DNA of 29,594 nucleotides, taken from positions 1 through 29,594 of IMG/VR virus record IMGVR_UViG_3300044225_000165; one strand, written 5' to 3'. The stretch comes from a virus. The position numbers and the translations under genes were made by a program. The notes below the pieces were generated by a model. The model saw only the letters and a list, made by a program, of their open reading frames with translations. It was not told the origin of the DNA and did no database searches. This document shows, piece by piece, positions 1-6,552 of this stretch (the first letter of the stretch is position 1; every line of letters starts with the position of its first letter).

Positions 1-290
1 TTGCCCATGGTCAGACCAATCCACTGTTGCAACTCTCTACGTTGCGCCTCTGCTTTTTGTTTAGCAGCAAAAGCCTCCATGGCTTCCTGCTCAACCGATT
101 TTCCAGCAAAGAGCTTCTTGAATATGGGTGGATTTTTGGCTTCTTTTTCTAGCATGTCTAGGTCGCTGAGTGCGCCCATCCATCTGCCAAGATCAGATGC
201 CATGCTCTCTATATCACGACCTATGGCAAAACCTTTTTTTATTGCAGTAAAGGCGGCAGACGCCGTTGCCATAGCAGAAACAGGATCCAT
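1..290 (-). CDS. Conserved phage protein, 3' end off the window
   Basis: The minus-strand frame opens at ATG 288-290 (MDPVSAMATASAAF...) and stays open to base 1, so about 96 N-terminal residues are visible and the C-terminus is missing. The protein begins with an Ala-rich hydrophobic helix. A motif KKGFAIGRDIESMASDLGRW follows at about residues 18-37, then a Lys/Glu/Gln-rich, probably coiled-coil stretch. I recall near-identical N-termini (MDPxSAMATA..., GRDIESMA.DLGRWM) in many marine phage genomes, located among late genes and without assigned function. It follows the 93-aa gene by 15 nt and has an AGAAGA-type ribosome site. A role in the virion or tail is inference from position. The plus-strand ORF over the same bases is a shadow. 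Confidence 0.75.
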   Translation of the reverse strand, partial: MDPVSAMATASAAFTAIKKGFAIGRDIESMASDLGRWMGALSDLDMLEKEAKNPPIFKKLFAGKSVEQEAMEAFAAKQKAEAQRRELQQWIGLTMG

Positions 291-305
291 TTTATCTTCT
301 TTCTG

Positions 306-587
306 TTATGAGTATTTAGTGGCCTTTCGCCTGTTACTCATCACAGCACCACAACCTCTAGCAACATTAGGATTACTAGATGGTCGTTTTGCCTTGTTAA
401 CTGCCCCTCCGTTAACCATTCTTACCACACCACCAGCAGCTTTCTTTTTGGCCTTCTTTTTTTTACCACCAGTGCCATAGTTAGCAGCACCTACCTTTCG
501 GCATTTTGCGATAGCCCCTGAAGCATATGCGCTCGGAAAAACTCTGTAACGAGCCTTAACCTTATGATAACAAGCGTCTTTAGGCAT
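306..587 (-). CDS. Small Lys-rich protein with YHKVK...SAYASGA motif and RGCGAVM tail
   Basis: This is a 93-aa basic protein. Residues 1-35 (ACYHKVKARYRVFPSAYASG...KCRK) match a module I recall from small phage and giant-virus proteins. A poly-Lys linker (GGKKKKAKKKAAGG) follows, and then a C-terminal tail containing MVNGGAV and ARGCGAVMSNRRKATKYS. Two cysteines in the first module (residues 6 and 29) could bind metal or DNA, but this is not proven. The start ATG 585-587 is preceded by GGAGCAGG. It overlaps the upstream 97-aa gene by 8 nt, so it is part of a translationally coupled run of small basic genes. The function is unknown; a packaged DNA-binding or virion-associated protein is plausible. 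Confidence 0.8.
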   Translation of the reverse strand: MPKDACYHKVKARYRVFPSAYASGAIAKCRKVGAANYGTGGKKKKAKKKAAGGVVRMVNGGAVNKAKRPSSNPNVARGCGAVMSNRRKATKYS

Positions 588-873
588 TTTTCCTGCTCCT
601 TCTCAGTGATTCTTTGCCCTTCTTAAAAATATCCACAACTTGTTTTTTGCCCATTACTTTAGCCCTTTGCTCTGCAACTGTTAAAATTTGTATCTTTCTA
701 GCAAAAGGTTTGTTTATCTTTTTAACTTTAGCCACTGTGGCTCTAGCATCTGTTGGAGTTGCAAACTTTATACGAACAGTGTCTTTTGGGTTTTCATCAG
801 TATAAAGCCGTCTGCCACTACCTTTAGGCTTTTTTCCTGTTCCTACTTTTGGGTCTGCTCTTTTTCTCGACAT
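580..873 (-). CDS. Small basic conserved phage protein (SGRRLYTDENPKDT motif)
   Basis: This 97-aa, Lys/Arg-rich protein has the ordered motifs GSGRRLYTDENPKDTVRIKF, PTDARATVAKVKKI and KPFARKIQILTVAEQRAKVM. I recall this sequence type as a conserved but uncharacterised protein in aquatic phages and some large viruses, usually beside other short basic proteins as here. There is no membrane segment and no signal peptide. The overlaps (8 nt with the downstream gene, 50 nt with the end of the 53-aa gene upstream) support translation in one polycistronic message. The ribosome site is weak (AATAAAG before ATG). The function is unknown. Confidence 0.75.
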   Translation of the reverse strand: MSRKRADPKVGTGKKPKGSGRRLYTDENPKDTVRIKFATPTDARATVAKVKKINKPFARKIQILTVAEQRAKVMGKKQVVDIFKKGKESLRRSRKNA

Positions 874-985
874 TCTTTATTTTGCCTTTATTTTTTGTTG
901 CATAAAAAACTTTTTCCCCCGTTTTTGATCCATACTGCTTTTTCATAGCAGTCATTATTTTTTTACCTTTTTTTGTTAGAGGCAT
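824..985 (-). CDS. Micro-protein MPLTKKGKKIM family (53 aa)
   Basis: The start is placed at ATG 983-985, 42 nt inside the longest frame, because GGGAAGAAG precedes it and the N-terminus MPLTKKGKKIMTAMKKQYG is the conserved form I recall from many phages. The core YGSKTGEKVFYATKNKGKIK is followed by a Lys/Arg tail. The protein is about 35% basic residues with no hydrophobic segment, so it is likely nucleic-acid binding or packaged; this is inference. It overlaps the end of the upstream 53-aa gene by 23 nt and the start of the 97-aa gene by 50 nt. Confidence 0.75.
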   Translation of the reverse strand: MPLTKKGKKIMTAMKKQYGSKTGEKVFYATKNKGKIKNVEKKSRPKSRNRKKA

Positions 986-1124
986 TTTTCTTCTTCCCAG
1001 CGCAATAAGCTCTCTCACTAAAACCACGAGGACGTTTGCAATTTACAGATCGTTTTCTTTTAGAACTCCACTTCTTCTTTTGAGGAGGCTTACTAACTTG
1101 TTGCCTCATCTGTGAACGGCCCAT
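963..1124 (-). CDS. Micro-protein with CKRPRGFSERAYCA motif (53 aa)
   Basis: The start is chosen at ATG 1122-1124 (MGRSQMRQQVSK...) rather than the longer frame, because the upstream bases are the end of another gene (1130-1288) only 5 nt away. The body is Lys/Arg-rich, and the segment VNCKRPRGFSERAYCAGKKK has two cysteines 14 residues apart around a GFS turn. I recall this short motif (xCxxPxGFSxxAyCa) from small proteins in many phages, where it recurs at C-termini. It may be a minimal metal-binding or protein-docking element, but no function is established to my knowledge. Confidence 0.7.
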   Translation of the reverse strand: MGRSQMRQQVSKPPQKKKWSSKRKRSVNCKRPRGFSERAYCAGKKKNASNKKR

Positions 1125-1129
1125 GACCA

Positions 1130-1288
1130 TTAGAACAATTGTTCCATACCAGCCGCTGCTACTATTAAAATGGCAATACCCCATAGTCTAGTGTCAAGTC
1201 GCTTTAACTGATCTTGTATATCAGCGTAGCGCTTGTCACATGACTCTTCATGCTTTTCTAATTGCTTCAATACATCTTCAGGGGTCAT
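1130..1288 (-). CDS. Tiny coiled-coil plus single-TM protein (52 aa)
   Basis: This gene is too short for most ORF cut-offs but well supported. The ATG (1286-1288) overlaps the stop of the upstream DUF6321-like gene as TAATG, and the stop (1130-1132) lies 5 nt before the next start. The protein has an acidic/basic amphipathic helix (PEDVLKQLEKHEESCDKRYA, then DIQDQLKRLD), followed by one hydrophobic segment (LWGIAILIVAAAGM) and a short tail. This coiled-coil-then-TM layout resembles XhlA-type or other small phage membrane proteins often found near lysis or tail genes. The holin cluster of this phage lies elsewhere (6157-7096), so a lysis role is uncertain. Confidence 0.7.
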   Translation of the reverse strand: MTPEDVLKQLEKHEESCDKRYADIQDQLKRLDTRLWGIAILIVAAAGMEQLF

Positions 1289-1572
1289 TAGCACTTCCAT
1301 CTTCTACGAGCCTGTCTTAGACGGCTGTTAGGATTTTTTGCAGCCTTTGGAAATTTTTTCATTTGTCCAGCAGATCTAGCACAAAAAGATTTACGCCGCT
1401 TTGCAGCAGCACTACCTTTTTTTACTTTGCCAGTTACCGCCGTTTTTAACTTAGAGCCGGGATTTGCCCGTCTATACGCAGCTACCCCGGCCTTAGTCAT
1501 TCCCGCCCCCTTTTCTGTGGGGCGGAAATTCTTTTTATTACGCGGAGGCATCTTCCCTTTGGAACTAGCCAT
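1288..1572 (-). CDS. DUF6321-like small basic protein
   Basis: This is a 94-aa, very basic protein. Motifs in order are FRPTEKGAGMTKAGVAAYRR, ANPGSKLKTAVTGKVKKGS, AAKRRKSFCARSAGQMKKFP and a C-terminal RQARRRWKC. This series (MTKAGVxAYRRxNPGSKLKTAVT ... RRKSFCARxxGQ ... RRxWxC) is what I recall as the DUF6321 family, frequent in phages and some nucleocytoplasmic viruses. The function is unproven. The charge and two conserved cysteines suggest DNA contact or packaging in the virion. It is translationally coupled to the 52-aa membrane protein (TAATG) and 8 nt downstream of the 93-aa structural-type gene. Confidence 0.8.
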   Translation of the reverse strand: MASSKGKMPPRNKKNFRPTEKGAGMTKAGVAAYRRANPGSKLKTAVTGKVKKGSAAAKRRKSFCARSAGQMKKFPKAAKNPNSRLRQARRRWKC

Positions 1573-1580
1573 TGTTGTCT

Positions 1581-1862
1581 CTACGACAAGAAAATAGTTA
1601 ATTGATTACTAGAACCAGTGAAAGCAGAAACAAACGCACCGCTCGTAGCAAGAATGCCGTCATCTGGAATATTTAAATGGTGCATTCCTGTGGGAAAAGT
1701 CTGCGTAATCAAAGTTTCACCAGAAGCACTACCATTTTTAATCGTAAAGGCACCAGCCGCATCTGCAAAAATTACAATTTGACGAATGCGAGAACGAGCC
1801 GGACCTACAACAGCAGCAGAATCTCCTTGGGCGTGGTTAAAGGCTCTTACTGGACCAGCCAT
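1581..1862 (-). CDS. Small beta-rich virion-type protein
   Basis: This 93-aa protein has an excellent ribosome site (TAGGAGGCAAAT before ATG). The sequence VVGPARSRIRQIVIFADAAG then FTIKNGSASGETLITQTFP and DDGILATSGAFVSAFTGSSN shows alternating hydrophobic residues and Gly/Ser/Thr turns, as in a compact beta sandwich. Similar short proteins sit just after the capsid genes in aquatic phages, where they may decorate heads or form neck or fibre parts. There is no cysteine and no membrane segment. The assignment as structural is from composition and position, not from a recognised named family. Confidence 0.65.
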   Translation of the reverse strand: MAGPVRAFNHAQGDSAAVVGPARSRIRQIVIFADAAGAFTIKNGSASGETLITQTFPTGMHHLNIPDDGILATSGAFVSAFTGSSNQLTIFLS

Positions 1863-1874
1863 ATTTGCCTCCTA

Positions 1875-2357
1875 TTAAGATGCGTCTGATGAACTAGAAA
1901 TCCCAAAGAATTTTAGAACAATCACTGTATCTCCACCGGGATCCCCCGAAACAACAACCTCTACTTCATCCGCTGTTTCTGTCGCCGCAGTAGTCGTTCC
2001 ACCTGACATGCCTAAAACACCGTTACAAGGGAAAAATCCTTTGAAACCAGTTGAATTTACAGCAGCAGAAATTCCATCAACAAACCCATCTGTATCAGCA
2101 TCTGTGCCAATATCTACAAGGTTCACAGAGTTAGCAGCGGCTGTAGTCACAGCGACCATAACTCCCATGGGTATAAAGTTAGAAGGAATACCTATAGCAG
2201 ATTCTTTTCCTGTCGTAGCACCGTTTGCAACTGTCACAGTTGCAACGTATGTAGACAGTGTCATCTCACTAGTAAGAGAACCAATCGTAGAACTTTTGAT
2301 GATATTTTTAAACCCGTTTTCAGAACGGACTGGACCTGAAAAGGTACTATTAGCCAT
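1875..2357 (-). CDS. Virion-type protein (FSGPVRSENGF N-terminus)
   Basis: This is a 160-aa protein when started at ATG 2355-2357 (MANSTFSGPVRSENGFK...). That start has AGGAG at the right distance, whereas the ATG two codons earlier overlaps it. The sequence is rich in Thr, Val, Ala and Gly, with few charged residues and a C-terminus VEVVVSGDPGGDTVIVLKFFG, typical of an all-beta particle protein. I recall the N-terminal motif TFSGPVRSENGF from other marine phage structural modules, without function. It is the first gene after the terminator that follows the major capsid gene, so it probably depends on readthrough or on a promoter I could not identify. Confidence 0.65.
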   Translation of the reverse strand: MANSTFSGPVRSENGFKNIIKSSTIGSLTSEMTLSTYVATVTVANGATTGKESAIGIPSNFIPMGVMVAVTTAAANSVNLVDIGTDADTDGFVDGISAAVNSTGFKGFFPCNGVLGMSGGTTTAATETADEVEVVVSGDPGGDTVIVLKFFGISSSSDAS

Positions 2358-2382
2358 TTGCATCTCCTGTCTTGGCTAGTGT

Positions 2383-2401
2383 CAGACTCACAATGAGTCT
2401 G
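2383..2401 (-). other. Perfect 8-bp hairpin upstream of the 160-aa gene
   Basis: CAGACTCA, a 3-nt CAA spacer and TGAGTCTG form a perfect inverted repeat. It is not followed by a U-tract on either strand, so it is not an obvious terminator. It sits in the leader between the capsid terminator and the ribosome site of the 160-aa gene, where it could protect the 5' end of the message. Confidence 0.45.
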
Positions 2402-2424
2402 TCAGGGATGAAAAAACTATACAA

Positions 2425-2456
2425 TAAAAAAGGGCGACTGTGAAGCCGCCCTTTCT
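2425..2456 (-). terminator. Rho-independent terminator after the major capsid gene
   Basis: In the minus direction AAAGGGCG, a 10-nt loop and CGCCCTTT form an 8-bp stem followed directly by a T-run (TTTTTTATT). It lies about 65 nt after the capsid stop codon. Termination in the middle of a late operon is a common way to make capsid mRNA more abundant than the downstream genes. Confidence 0.8.
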
Positions 2457-2519
2457 TTCAGGGGGATTGACCAATCTCGCTCGTAAGCATGGGGATCAAC
2501 CTCGTACCTGATTTTTTTA

Positions 2520-3428
2520 TTATGCACCCGGTGAACCGAATACGCAACGTGGATCTGAGAATCCAAAGCTGTAACGATCACGAGCCTTAAACCGCATGTT
2601 ACCAGTATCGAAGTCAGCTTCCATACCAGTTGACATTGGTGTACGCTCAAAGTGCTTGAAGCCGTTAGGCGCATCCGTCTTGATAAAGAAAGCATCTGTA
2701 TCAGTCAGGAAGTGATTAACGGTGTAGCCTTCAGGAAGCATACCCATGTTACGTATAGCATTTACATCATTGTCTGATGTGCTTGGGCGTAGAGTTGACT
2801 CAAGAAGACGATCAGCAACGAATTGAAGCTGTGGTGGAATGATTAGCTTCATACCACGAAGTGCAACAATCATGCTACGCTCATCAACAAATGTTGAGAT
2901 GTCAATGAGAGCATTTTCAAGTGATGTCTCATTAAGATCAGCAGCGGTTGATGGCTCGTTACGAAGAGTTCCACCACCAGCTAGTGGGTGATCAGTAGCG
3001 CAAAGCTCCTTACCATCTCCACCTGTAAAGCTGCTATTGAACGCATTGTTCAAAGTTGCAGCAGCTTTAACCTGCTTTGTGTGGGCCATTGAACGAGCAA
3101 GAGCCTTTGTATAACGAGCGCCAAGGCGGTCATACAAGTTATCTTCCAAGGCCTCCTCTGTCAGCGCGAAAGCAAGAGCAATTGTCTCATGCGTATAACG
3201 TGCTGTGTATGCCTCAGAAGCTGAGTCAAAAGCGACTCCAGCACCTTCTGATTTGGTGTTTGCATTTCCAAAACCGACCAACATCACTTCTTCTTCAAAT
3301 GCACGATCTGAAGCTTCTGTGTCGTAGATTTCAGCATGCTCGGCATCGTAACGTTCATATTCCATTCCGAATAGAACGTTGAGGCCGGGTTCTAGCTCTT
3401 TCGCTAGTTGTGCGCGAGAAATAGCCAT
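2520..3428 (-). CDS. Major capsid protein
   Basis: This 302-aa protein has a strong ribosome site (AAGGAGG, 7 nt before ATG). It begins MAISRAQLAKELEPGLNVLF and contains the capsid-like segments ERYDAEHAEIYDTE, TARYTHETIALAFALTEEAL and RYTKALARSMAHTKQVKAAA. A region CATDHPLAGGGTLRNEPS follows, then a P-domain-like stretch (MIVALRGMKLIIPPQLQFVA). The ETIALAFALTEEALEDNLYD helix and NAFNSSF...HPL layout is characteristic of HK97-fold capsid proteins of the Mu gpT-like/marine phage type. It is a usual size for the mature form, so the separate scaffold gene upstream fits. It is followed by a strong terminator, consistent with high expression. The HK97 fold is inferred from family resemblance. Confidence 0.85.
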   Translation of the reverse strand: MAISRAQLAKELEPGLNVLFGMEYERYDAEHAEIYDTEASDRAFEEEVMLVGFGNANTKSEGAGVAFDSASEAYTARYTHETIALAFALTEEALEDNLYDRLGARYTKALARSMAHTKQVKAAATLNNAFNSSFTGGDGKELCATDHPLAGGGTLRNEPSTAADLNETSLENALIDISTFVDERSMIVALRGMKLIIPPQLQFVADRLLESTLRPSTSDNDVNAIRNMGMLPEGYTVNHFLTDTDAFFIKTDAPNGFKHFERTPMSTGMEADFDTGNMRFKARDRYSFGFSDPRCVFGSPGA

Positions 3429-3440
3429 TTCTAAGCCTCC

Positions 3441-4025
3441 TTATGCCAAGCCAGCGGACTTTTGTCCGAAGATATGGTTTTGAATGACACAATAGACATT
3501 AGTTGCATCAGAAGATACATCATTGTTCTCTGGATCTTCAGAGATGTCTATCACCTTAACTGACAAGTTTTGAGTCGTCGCACCGTCAGACACATTCAAC
3601 TCAGCACCAGAAATGCCAGTTGTTGTGCTTCCAGCCGAAGTATAAACAATGTCAAAGTTGCCAAACAAGTCAGCAACAGGGAATGCAGCATTACACTGAA
3701 TTTCAAAGATAACCATTGGGTCATCAATGACAAAAGCAATAATGTCAGAAGCATTAGTGCTTGCAGGGTAGAAGTTTGAGAACTTCTGCTCACCTGTTGT
3801 TGGATCAGTGAACTGACATCCATTGAACACACCAACGATTGGTACTGTTCCACCATCAGCGTGTACTTCAATACCGCCACCAGTTACTTGAGCAACCATG
3901 TCACCTTGGAAAATGGCTGTTCCATAGTTAGCGGCGATACGATAACGGCTTTGCCCACCAGTATAGGGTGTTCCACCTATCCTTTTCACAGGGCGCATGC
4001 CGAAGGCAGCATCTTTATTCGCCAT
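3441..4025 (-). CDS. Head-associated structural protein
   Basis: This 194-aa protein begins MANKDAAFGMRPVKRIGG, with GGAG before the start. The N-terminus (KDAAFGMRPV...GGTPYTGGQSRYRIA) and the body of Gly/Thr/Val-rich strands (GTAIFQGDMVAQVTGGGIEV, VVFxIQCNA-like segments) match a family I recall between scaffold and major capsid genes of marine phages. Such proteins are usually annotated as capsid decoration or simply structural. There is no membrane segment. The position 13 nt before the major capsid gene supports a head-decoration or stabilising role. The precise function is unknown. Confidence 0.7.
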   Translation of the reverse strand: MANKDAAFGMRPVKRIGGTPYTGGQSRYRIAANYGTAIFQGDMVAQVTGGGIEVHADGGTVPIVGVFNGCQFTDPTTGEQKFSNFYPASTNASDIIAFVIDDPMVIFEIQCNAAFPVADLFGNFDIVYTSAGSTTTGISGAELNVSDGATTQNLSVKVIDISEDPENNDVSSDATNVYCVIQNHIFGQKSAGLA

Positions 4026-4048
4026 GATTTAGTCTCCTTCGACTATCA

Positions 4049-4510
4049 CTATTCCCCTCCTTTCGGTCCACCAAAGGACACAGAAGAGGATCGTTGAGGT
4101 TTTTGCTTTGGCATGTTTGGATTGTTTTCACGCATCCAATCACGATCCACAGCTTCCATTTGATTTTGGGTCACATTTTCATAATGTGCATTTCTTTGTT
4201 CCACGATCTCTTCAGGGATTCTAGCCAACATAAGACCCCCAACGCCAATCACGCCAGCGTTTTTACCTTCATCGCTCGTAACAGGAGCATCAAATTCAGG
4301 ATGATCTTCAGCTTTTACAAACTCCCATCCCTCACGGCGCTTCTTGTGAACGTTATTTTTGTCATCGTAGCCCATTACAGACTCACGGATCCAACGGTGT
4401 TTATAGCCAACTGGGGCTTCTGGAGCTTCAAGAGTGGAGGGTGGTTTCCAATCGGCAACTCTCGCTTGTTTTTCACGGGTTTGCGAATCCCGGCTTGTAC
4501 GATCAGTCAT
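4049..4510 (-). CDS. Conserved hydrophilic protein of the capsid module
   Basis: This 153-aa protein is hydrophilic and charged. It contains WKPPSTLEAPEAPVGYKHRW, IRESVMGYDDKNNVHKKRRE, GWEFVKAEDHPEF and a hydrophobic patch GVIGVGGLMLARIPEEIVEQ, and then a Gln/Asn-rich tail ending SSSVSFGGPKGGE. The GYKHRWIRE..GY.D..NV..RR.EGWEFV segment is one I recall as a conserved family next to scaffold genes in aquatic phages. Start and upstream stop overlap as ATGA (4507-4510), so it is coupled to the scaffold gene. A role in prohead assembly is inferred from position only. Confidence 0.7.
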   Translation of the reverse strand: MTDRTSRDSQTREKQARVADWKPPSTLEAPEAPVGYKHRWIRESVMGYDDKNNVHKKRREGWEFVKAEDHPEFDAPVTSDEGKNAGVIGVGGLMLARIPEEIVEQRNAHYENVTQNQMEAVDRDWMRENNPNMPKQKPQRSSSVSFGGPKGGE

Positions 4511-5466
4511 TTTCCCTTCTCCTGAAGTTTTGCAACCTCTAGTGCGAATCGCTCCATAGGTATGTTCATTTTTTTGGCAAAAGCCACCTGTCCCGGCGTT
4601 AATTCCACCGTCTTCTTCCGCCCACTTTTACTTGATGACCGTCCATTTGACGCAGGAGCAACAGGTTGAGCGTTTTGCCTCTGCTCCTGAAACTTTTGCG
4701 GAAAGTATTGACGCATTCGCTTATCTATTTCCGCGTAATATTCATCTGATGATGGATCAAACCCTTCAGCACCTACAATCTGTGTATGAATAGCTTCAGC
4801 GGCTTTACTCATAATCATATCACCGCTAGGCCCAAACCAAGCGTTACGAGACATCCAAGACTTTAACTTGGGGTCTAAATCTTGCTCTCTTGGAACTTGC
4901 GGAGATTGCAATTCTTGTTGAGGCGCTTCTTGTTGAACTTCTTGCTCTTGTTCGGATCTAGCTTTTTGTATGCGTAAACGTTCTTTTTCGATAGCTAGTT
5001 GAGACATTGCAGATTGCGCCTCTGCAACTTTAGTCATGTCACCAGCGTCATACGCTTCCTGCATAGCCTTCTTAACAGCAGCCTCTTGTGTTTCTACACG
5101 AGCGCCATACTCACTGACATACCCTTTGTCCAAGTCAGAGAGGCGTTTTTTCATTTCCTCGTTTTGTTGTTGGTACTGTTTATTTTGTTCTTGGACCTGT
5201 CTAGCATAGGCATACGCTGCTTCACTCTCTTCAAGAGCTTGCTTACGTTTTGCTGTAAGTTGATTAATACGCTTTTGAACGTTTTCGCTATAGTTTTCAA
5301 GCTCTGAAGAATCATCTTCCTGTACAATTGTACTGCTTTTTTCTTCAGAATCTGGCTGAACTTCAACAGATTGTTCGGCAACAGCCGCAGGTTGTGCATC
5401 ATCTTCTATCTCAAAAGAAACGGATTCCTGTTCAGGTTCTTTTTGCATTAACTCATTTGCACTCAT
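4507..5466 (-). CDS. Putative scaffolding protein
   Basis: This 319-aa, strongly charged, Gln/Glu/Lys-rich protein has an acidic N-terminal third (many Glu, Asp, Ser). A long predicted coiled coil (ENVQKRINQLTAKRKQALEE ... YARQVQEQNKQYQQQNEEMK) spans roughly residues 60-190, with a Gln/Pro linker (QQEAPQQELQSPQVPREQDL). The C-terminal part is conserved (WMSRNAWFGPSGDMIMSKAA, then GQVAFAKKMNIPMERFALEV). This architecture and the place just before the head genes are characteristic of phage capsid scaffolds, which line the prohead interior and leave on maturation. The ribosome site is AGGAG. No protease is evident nearby. Confidence 0.75.
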   Translation of the reverse strand: MSANELMQKEPEQESVSFEIEDDAQPAAVAEQSVEVQPDSEEKSSTIVQEDDSSELENYSENVQKRINQLTAKRKQALEESEAAYAYARQVQEQNKQYQQQNEEMKKRLSDLDKGYVSEYGARVETQEAAVKKAMQEAYDAGDMTKVAEAQSAMSQLAIEKERLRIQKARSEQEQEVQQEAPQQELQSPQVPREQDLDPKLKSWMSRNAWFGPSGDMIMSKAAEAIHTQIVGAEGFDPSSDEYYAEIDKRMRQYFPQKFQEQRQNAQPVAPASNGRSSSKSGRKKTVELTPGQVAFAKKMNIPMERFALEVAKLQEKGK

Positions 5467-5484
5467 TACAAACTCCTGTTCGCA

Positions 5485-5967
5485 CTATACATAGGAAATA
5501 TCAGCAGGGTCAAGTATGGTAGCTATAACATTATCATCATTTATGAGCCTTACCTCTAAACCATCCACTTTAAATCTATTTCCAGCATATCTTCCCATTA
5601 ATACCCATGATTTTTCACAACACCATGGCCCTGATGGGAATTTATTTTCGTCTGTATAAGCATCAGGACCAACTTTCACGACATAAGCCGCAACAGTTGC
5701 ATGATTTTCACGATCACGAACAGACTCTGGAATTATAATTCCACCAGCAGTCTTAGGTTTCATGTAATAGGGTATAACAAGAAGCCTGTATCCAACAGGA
5801 ACAGGCAGTCTATCCATGACAGAGACATCCATCTCTGAAGGATCCTTAGTGTTCATATCGTCGTGTTCTGGATTATCAAAGCCCTTCGATATATCCTTCG
5901 GCACCTCACTTACTGGTGCTGTAGGTTTACTTGCCATCCTCTCTGGGACGAATAGTTTTTTAGCCAT
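5485..5967 (-). CDS. GroES-like (Cpn10) co-chaperonin with N-terminal extension
   Basis: This 160-aa protein has a ~55-residue hydrophilic extension followed by a Cpn10-type domain. PVPVGYRLLVIPYYMKPKTA at about residues 55-74 matches the first GroES strand (PLxDRVxV). AGGIIIPES at 74-82 matches the GroES mobile loop, in which a hydrophobic tripeptide binds GroEL. KVGPDAYTDE, a W...VLMGRYAGNRFKVDG segment and a C-terminal INDDNVIATILDP match the rest of the barrel (GroES ends similarly with ...DILAIVE). Phage co-chaperonins such as T4 gp31 replace GroES so that host GroEL can fold the capsid protein; that is the likely role here, inferred from the domain and the capsid-module position. It overlaps the upstream gene by 8 nt (ATGGCTAA). 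Confidence 0.8.
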   Translation of the reverse strand: MAKKLFVPERMASKPTAPVSEVPKDISKGFDNPEHDDMNTKDPSEMDVSVMDRLPVPVGYRLLVIPYYMKPKTAGGIIIPESVRDRENHATVAAYVVKVGPDAYTDENKFPSGPWCCEKSWVLMGRYAGNRFKVDGLEVRLINDDNVIATILDPADISYV

Positions 5968-6157
5968 CCTCTAGCTCTATGCCTCTCATCGCGGTCTTCA
6001 CATGCTCTTCACACTGAGTCAAGCCGCGTATTTGACCCACCATGAACCGATAGTCGGAGTAATCCTCTATCGCACCATCCGCCAACCGCTGTGTATAATC
6101 AGCTTTTTCTTGACGTATGTTCTTCAATAAGTATTCCGCAAGTACAATTGCGTCCAT
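5960..6157 (-). CDS. Small hypothetical protein (65 aa)
   Basis: This is a 65-aa, mostly helical protein (MDAIVLAEYLLKNIRQEKAD, then DYRFMVGQIRGLTQCEEHVK). Its composition is acidic and amphipathic and suggests a small helical bundle or coiled coil. I recall comparable short proteins between holin and chaperonin or portal genes in marine phages, without assigned function. The start overlaps the holin stop (TAATG), and the end overlaps the co-chaperonin start by 8 nt, so it is firmly within the operon. Confidence 0.7.
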   Translation of the reverse strand: MDAIVLAEYLLKNIRQEKADYTQRLADGAIEDYSDYRFMVGQIRGLTQCEEHVKTAMRGIELEDG

Positions 6158-6552
6158 TATTTAGTAAGTCCTTTTTGCTTTTCATATGTCCTGAGTCCGC
6201 CAATTCCAAGCATGCCACCTAAAACAGTCAACAATGTACCCATGTCAAACTCTGGTAACTCTGGTAACTCAAACCCAGCAAAAGAAGCACCAAATATTAT
6301 TAGGTCTTTTAAAATAAAATGATATGCAAAAGCAATAGCACAAACCCAACCAACTGCTGGCCTCCAACCACCTTTAAATATTGAACCAGAAGCTGCTTCT
6401 GCTTTATTAATCTCTAGTTGAGCAAGCAACGCTTCTTGAGCGTGTTTTTCTGACATGGTGGCTATTTCATGAGCCAACTTAGCTTTTTGATCTTTGTCCT
6501 CTATAAACTTATCTAATAGACCTGTAACAGGTCCAATCAATGCCTGTATCAT
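6157..6552 (-). CDS. Holin, GTA/3TM type
   Basis: This is a 131-aa protein started at ATG 6550-6552, which overlaps the upstream stop as TGATG. The N-terminal charged helix (IEDKDQKAKLAHEIATMSEK) leads to the signature WRPAVGW at about residue 64. Two or three hydrophobic segments follow (GWVCAIAFAYHFILKDLIIF, a short GASFAGFEL segment, and MGTLLTVLGGMLGIGGLRTY), and then a short basic tail. The K..WRP.VGW motif with a C-terminal G-rich TM ending RTYEKxKG is typical of the gene-transfer-agent release holin family (3TM holin). It would form the membrane lesion for lysis. No endolysin is recognisable in this window. Confidence 0.8.
   Translation of the reverse strand: MIQALIGPVTGLLDKFIEDKDQKAKLAHEIATMSEKHAQEALLAQLEINKAEAASGSIFKGGWRPAVGWVCAIAFAYHFILKDLIIFGASFAGFELPELPEFDMGTLLTVLGGMLGIGGLRTYEKQKGLTK

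Noticed and set aside
1-480. Long plus-strand ORF at the left edge (159 aa)
   Set aside because: It is antisense to two minus-strand genes with recognisable conserved motifs.
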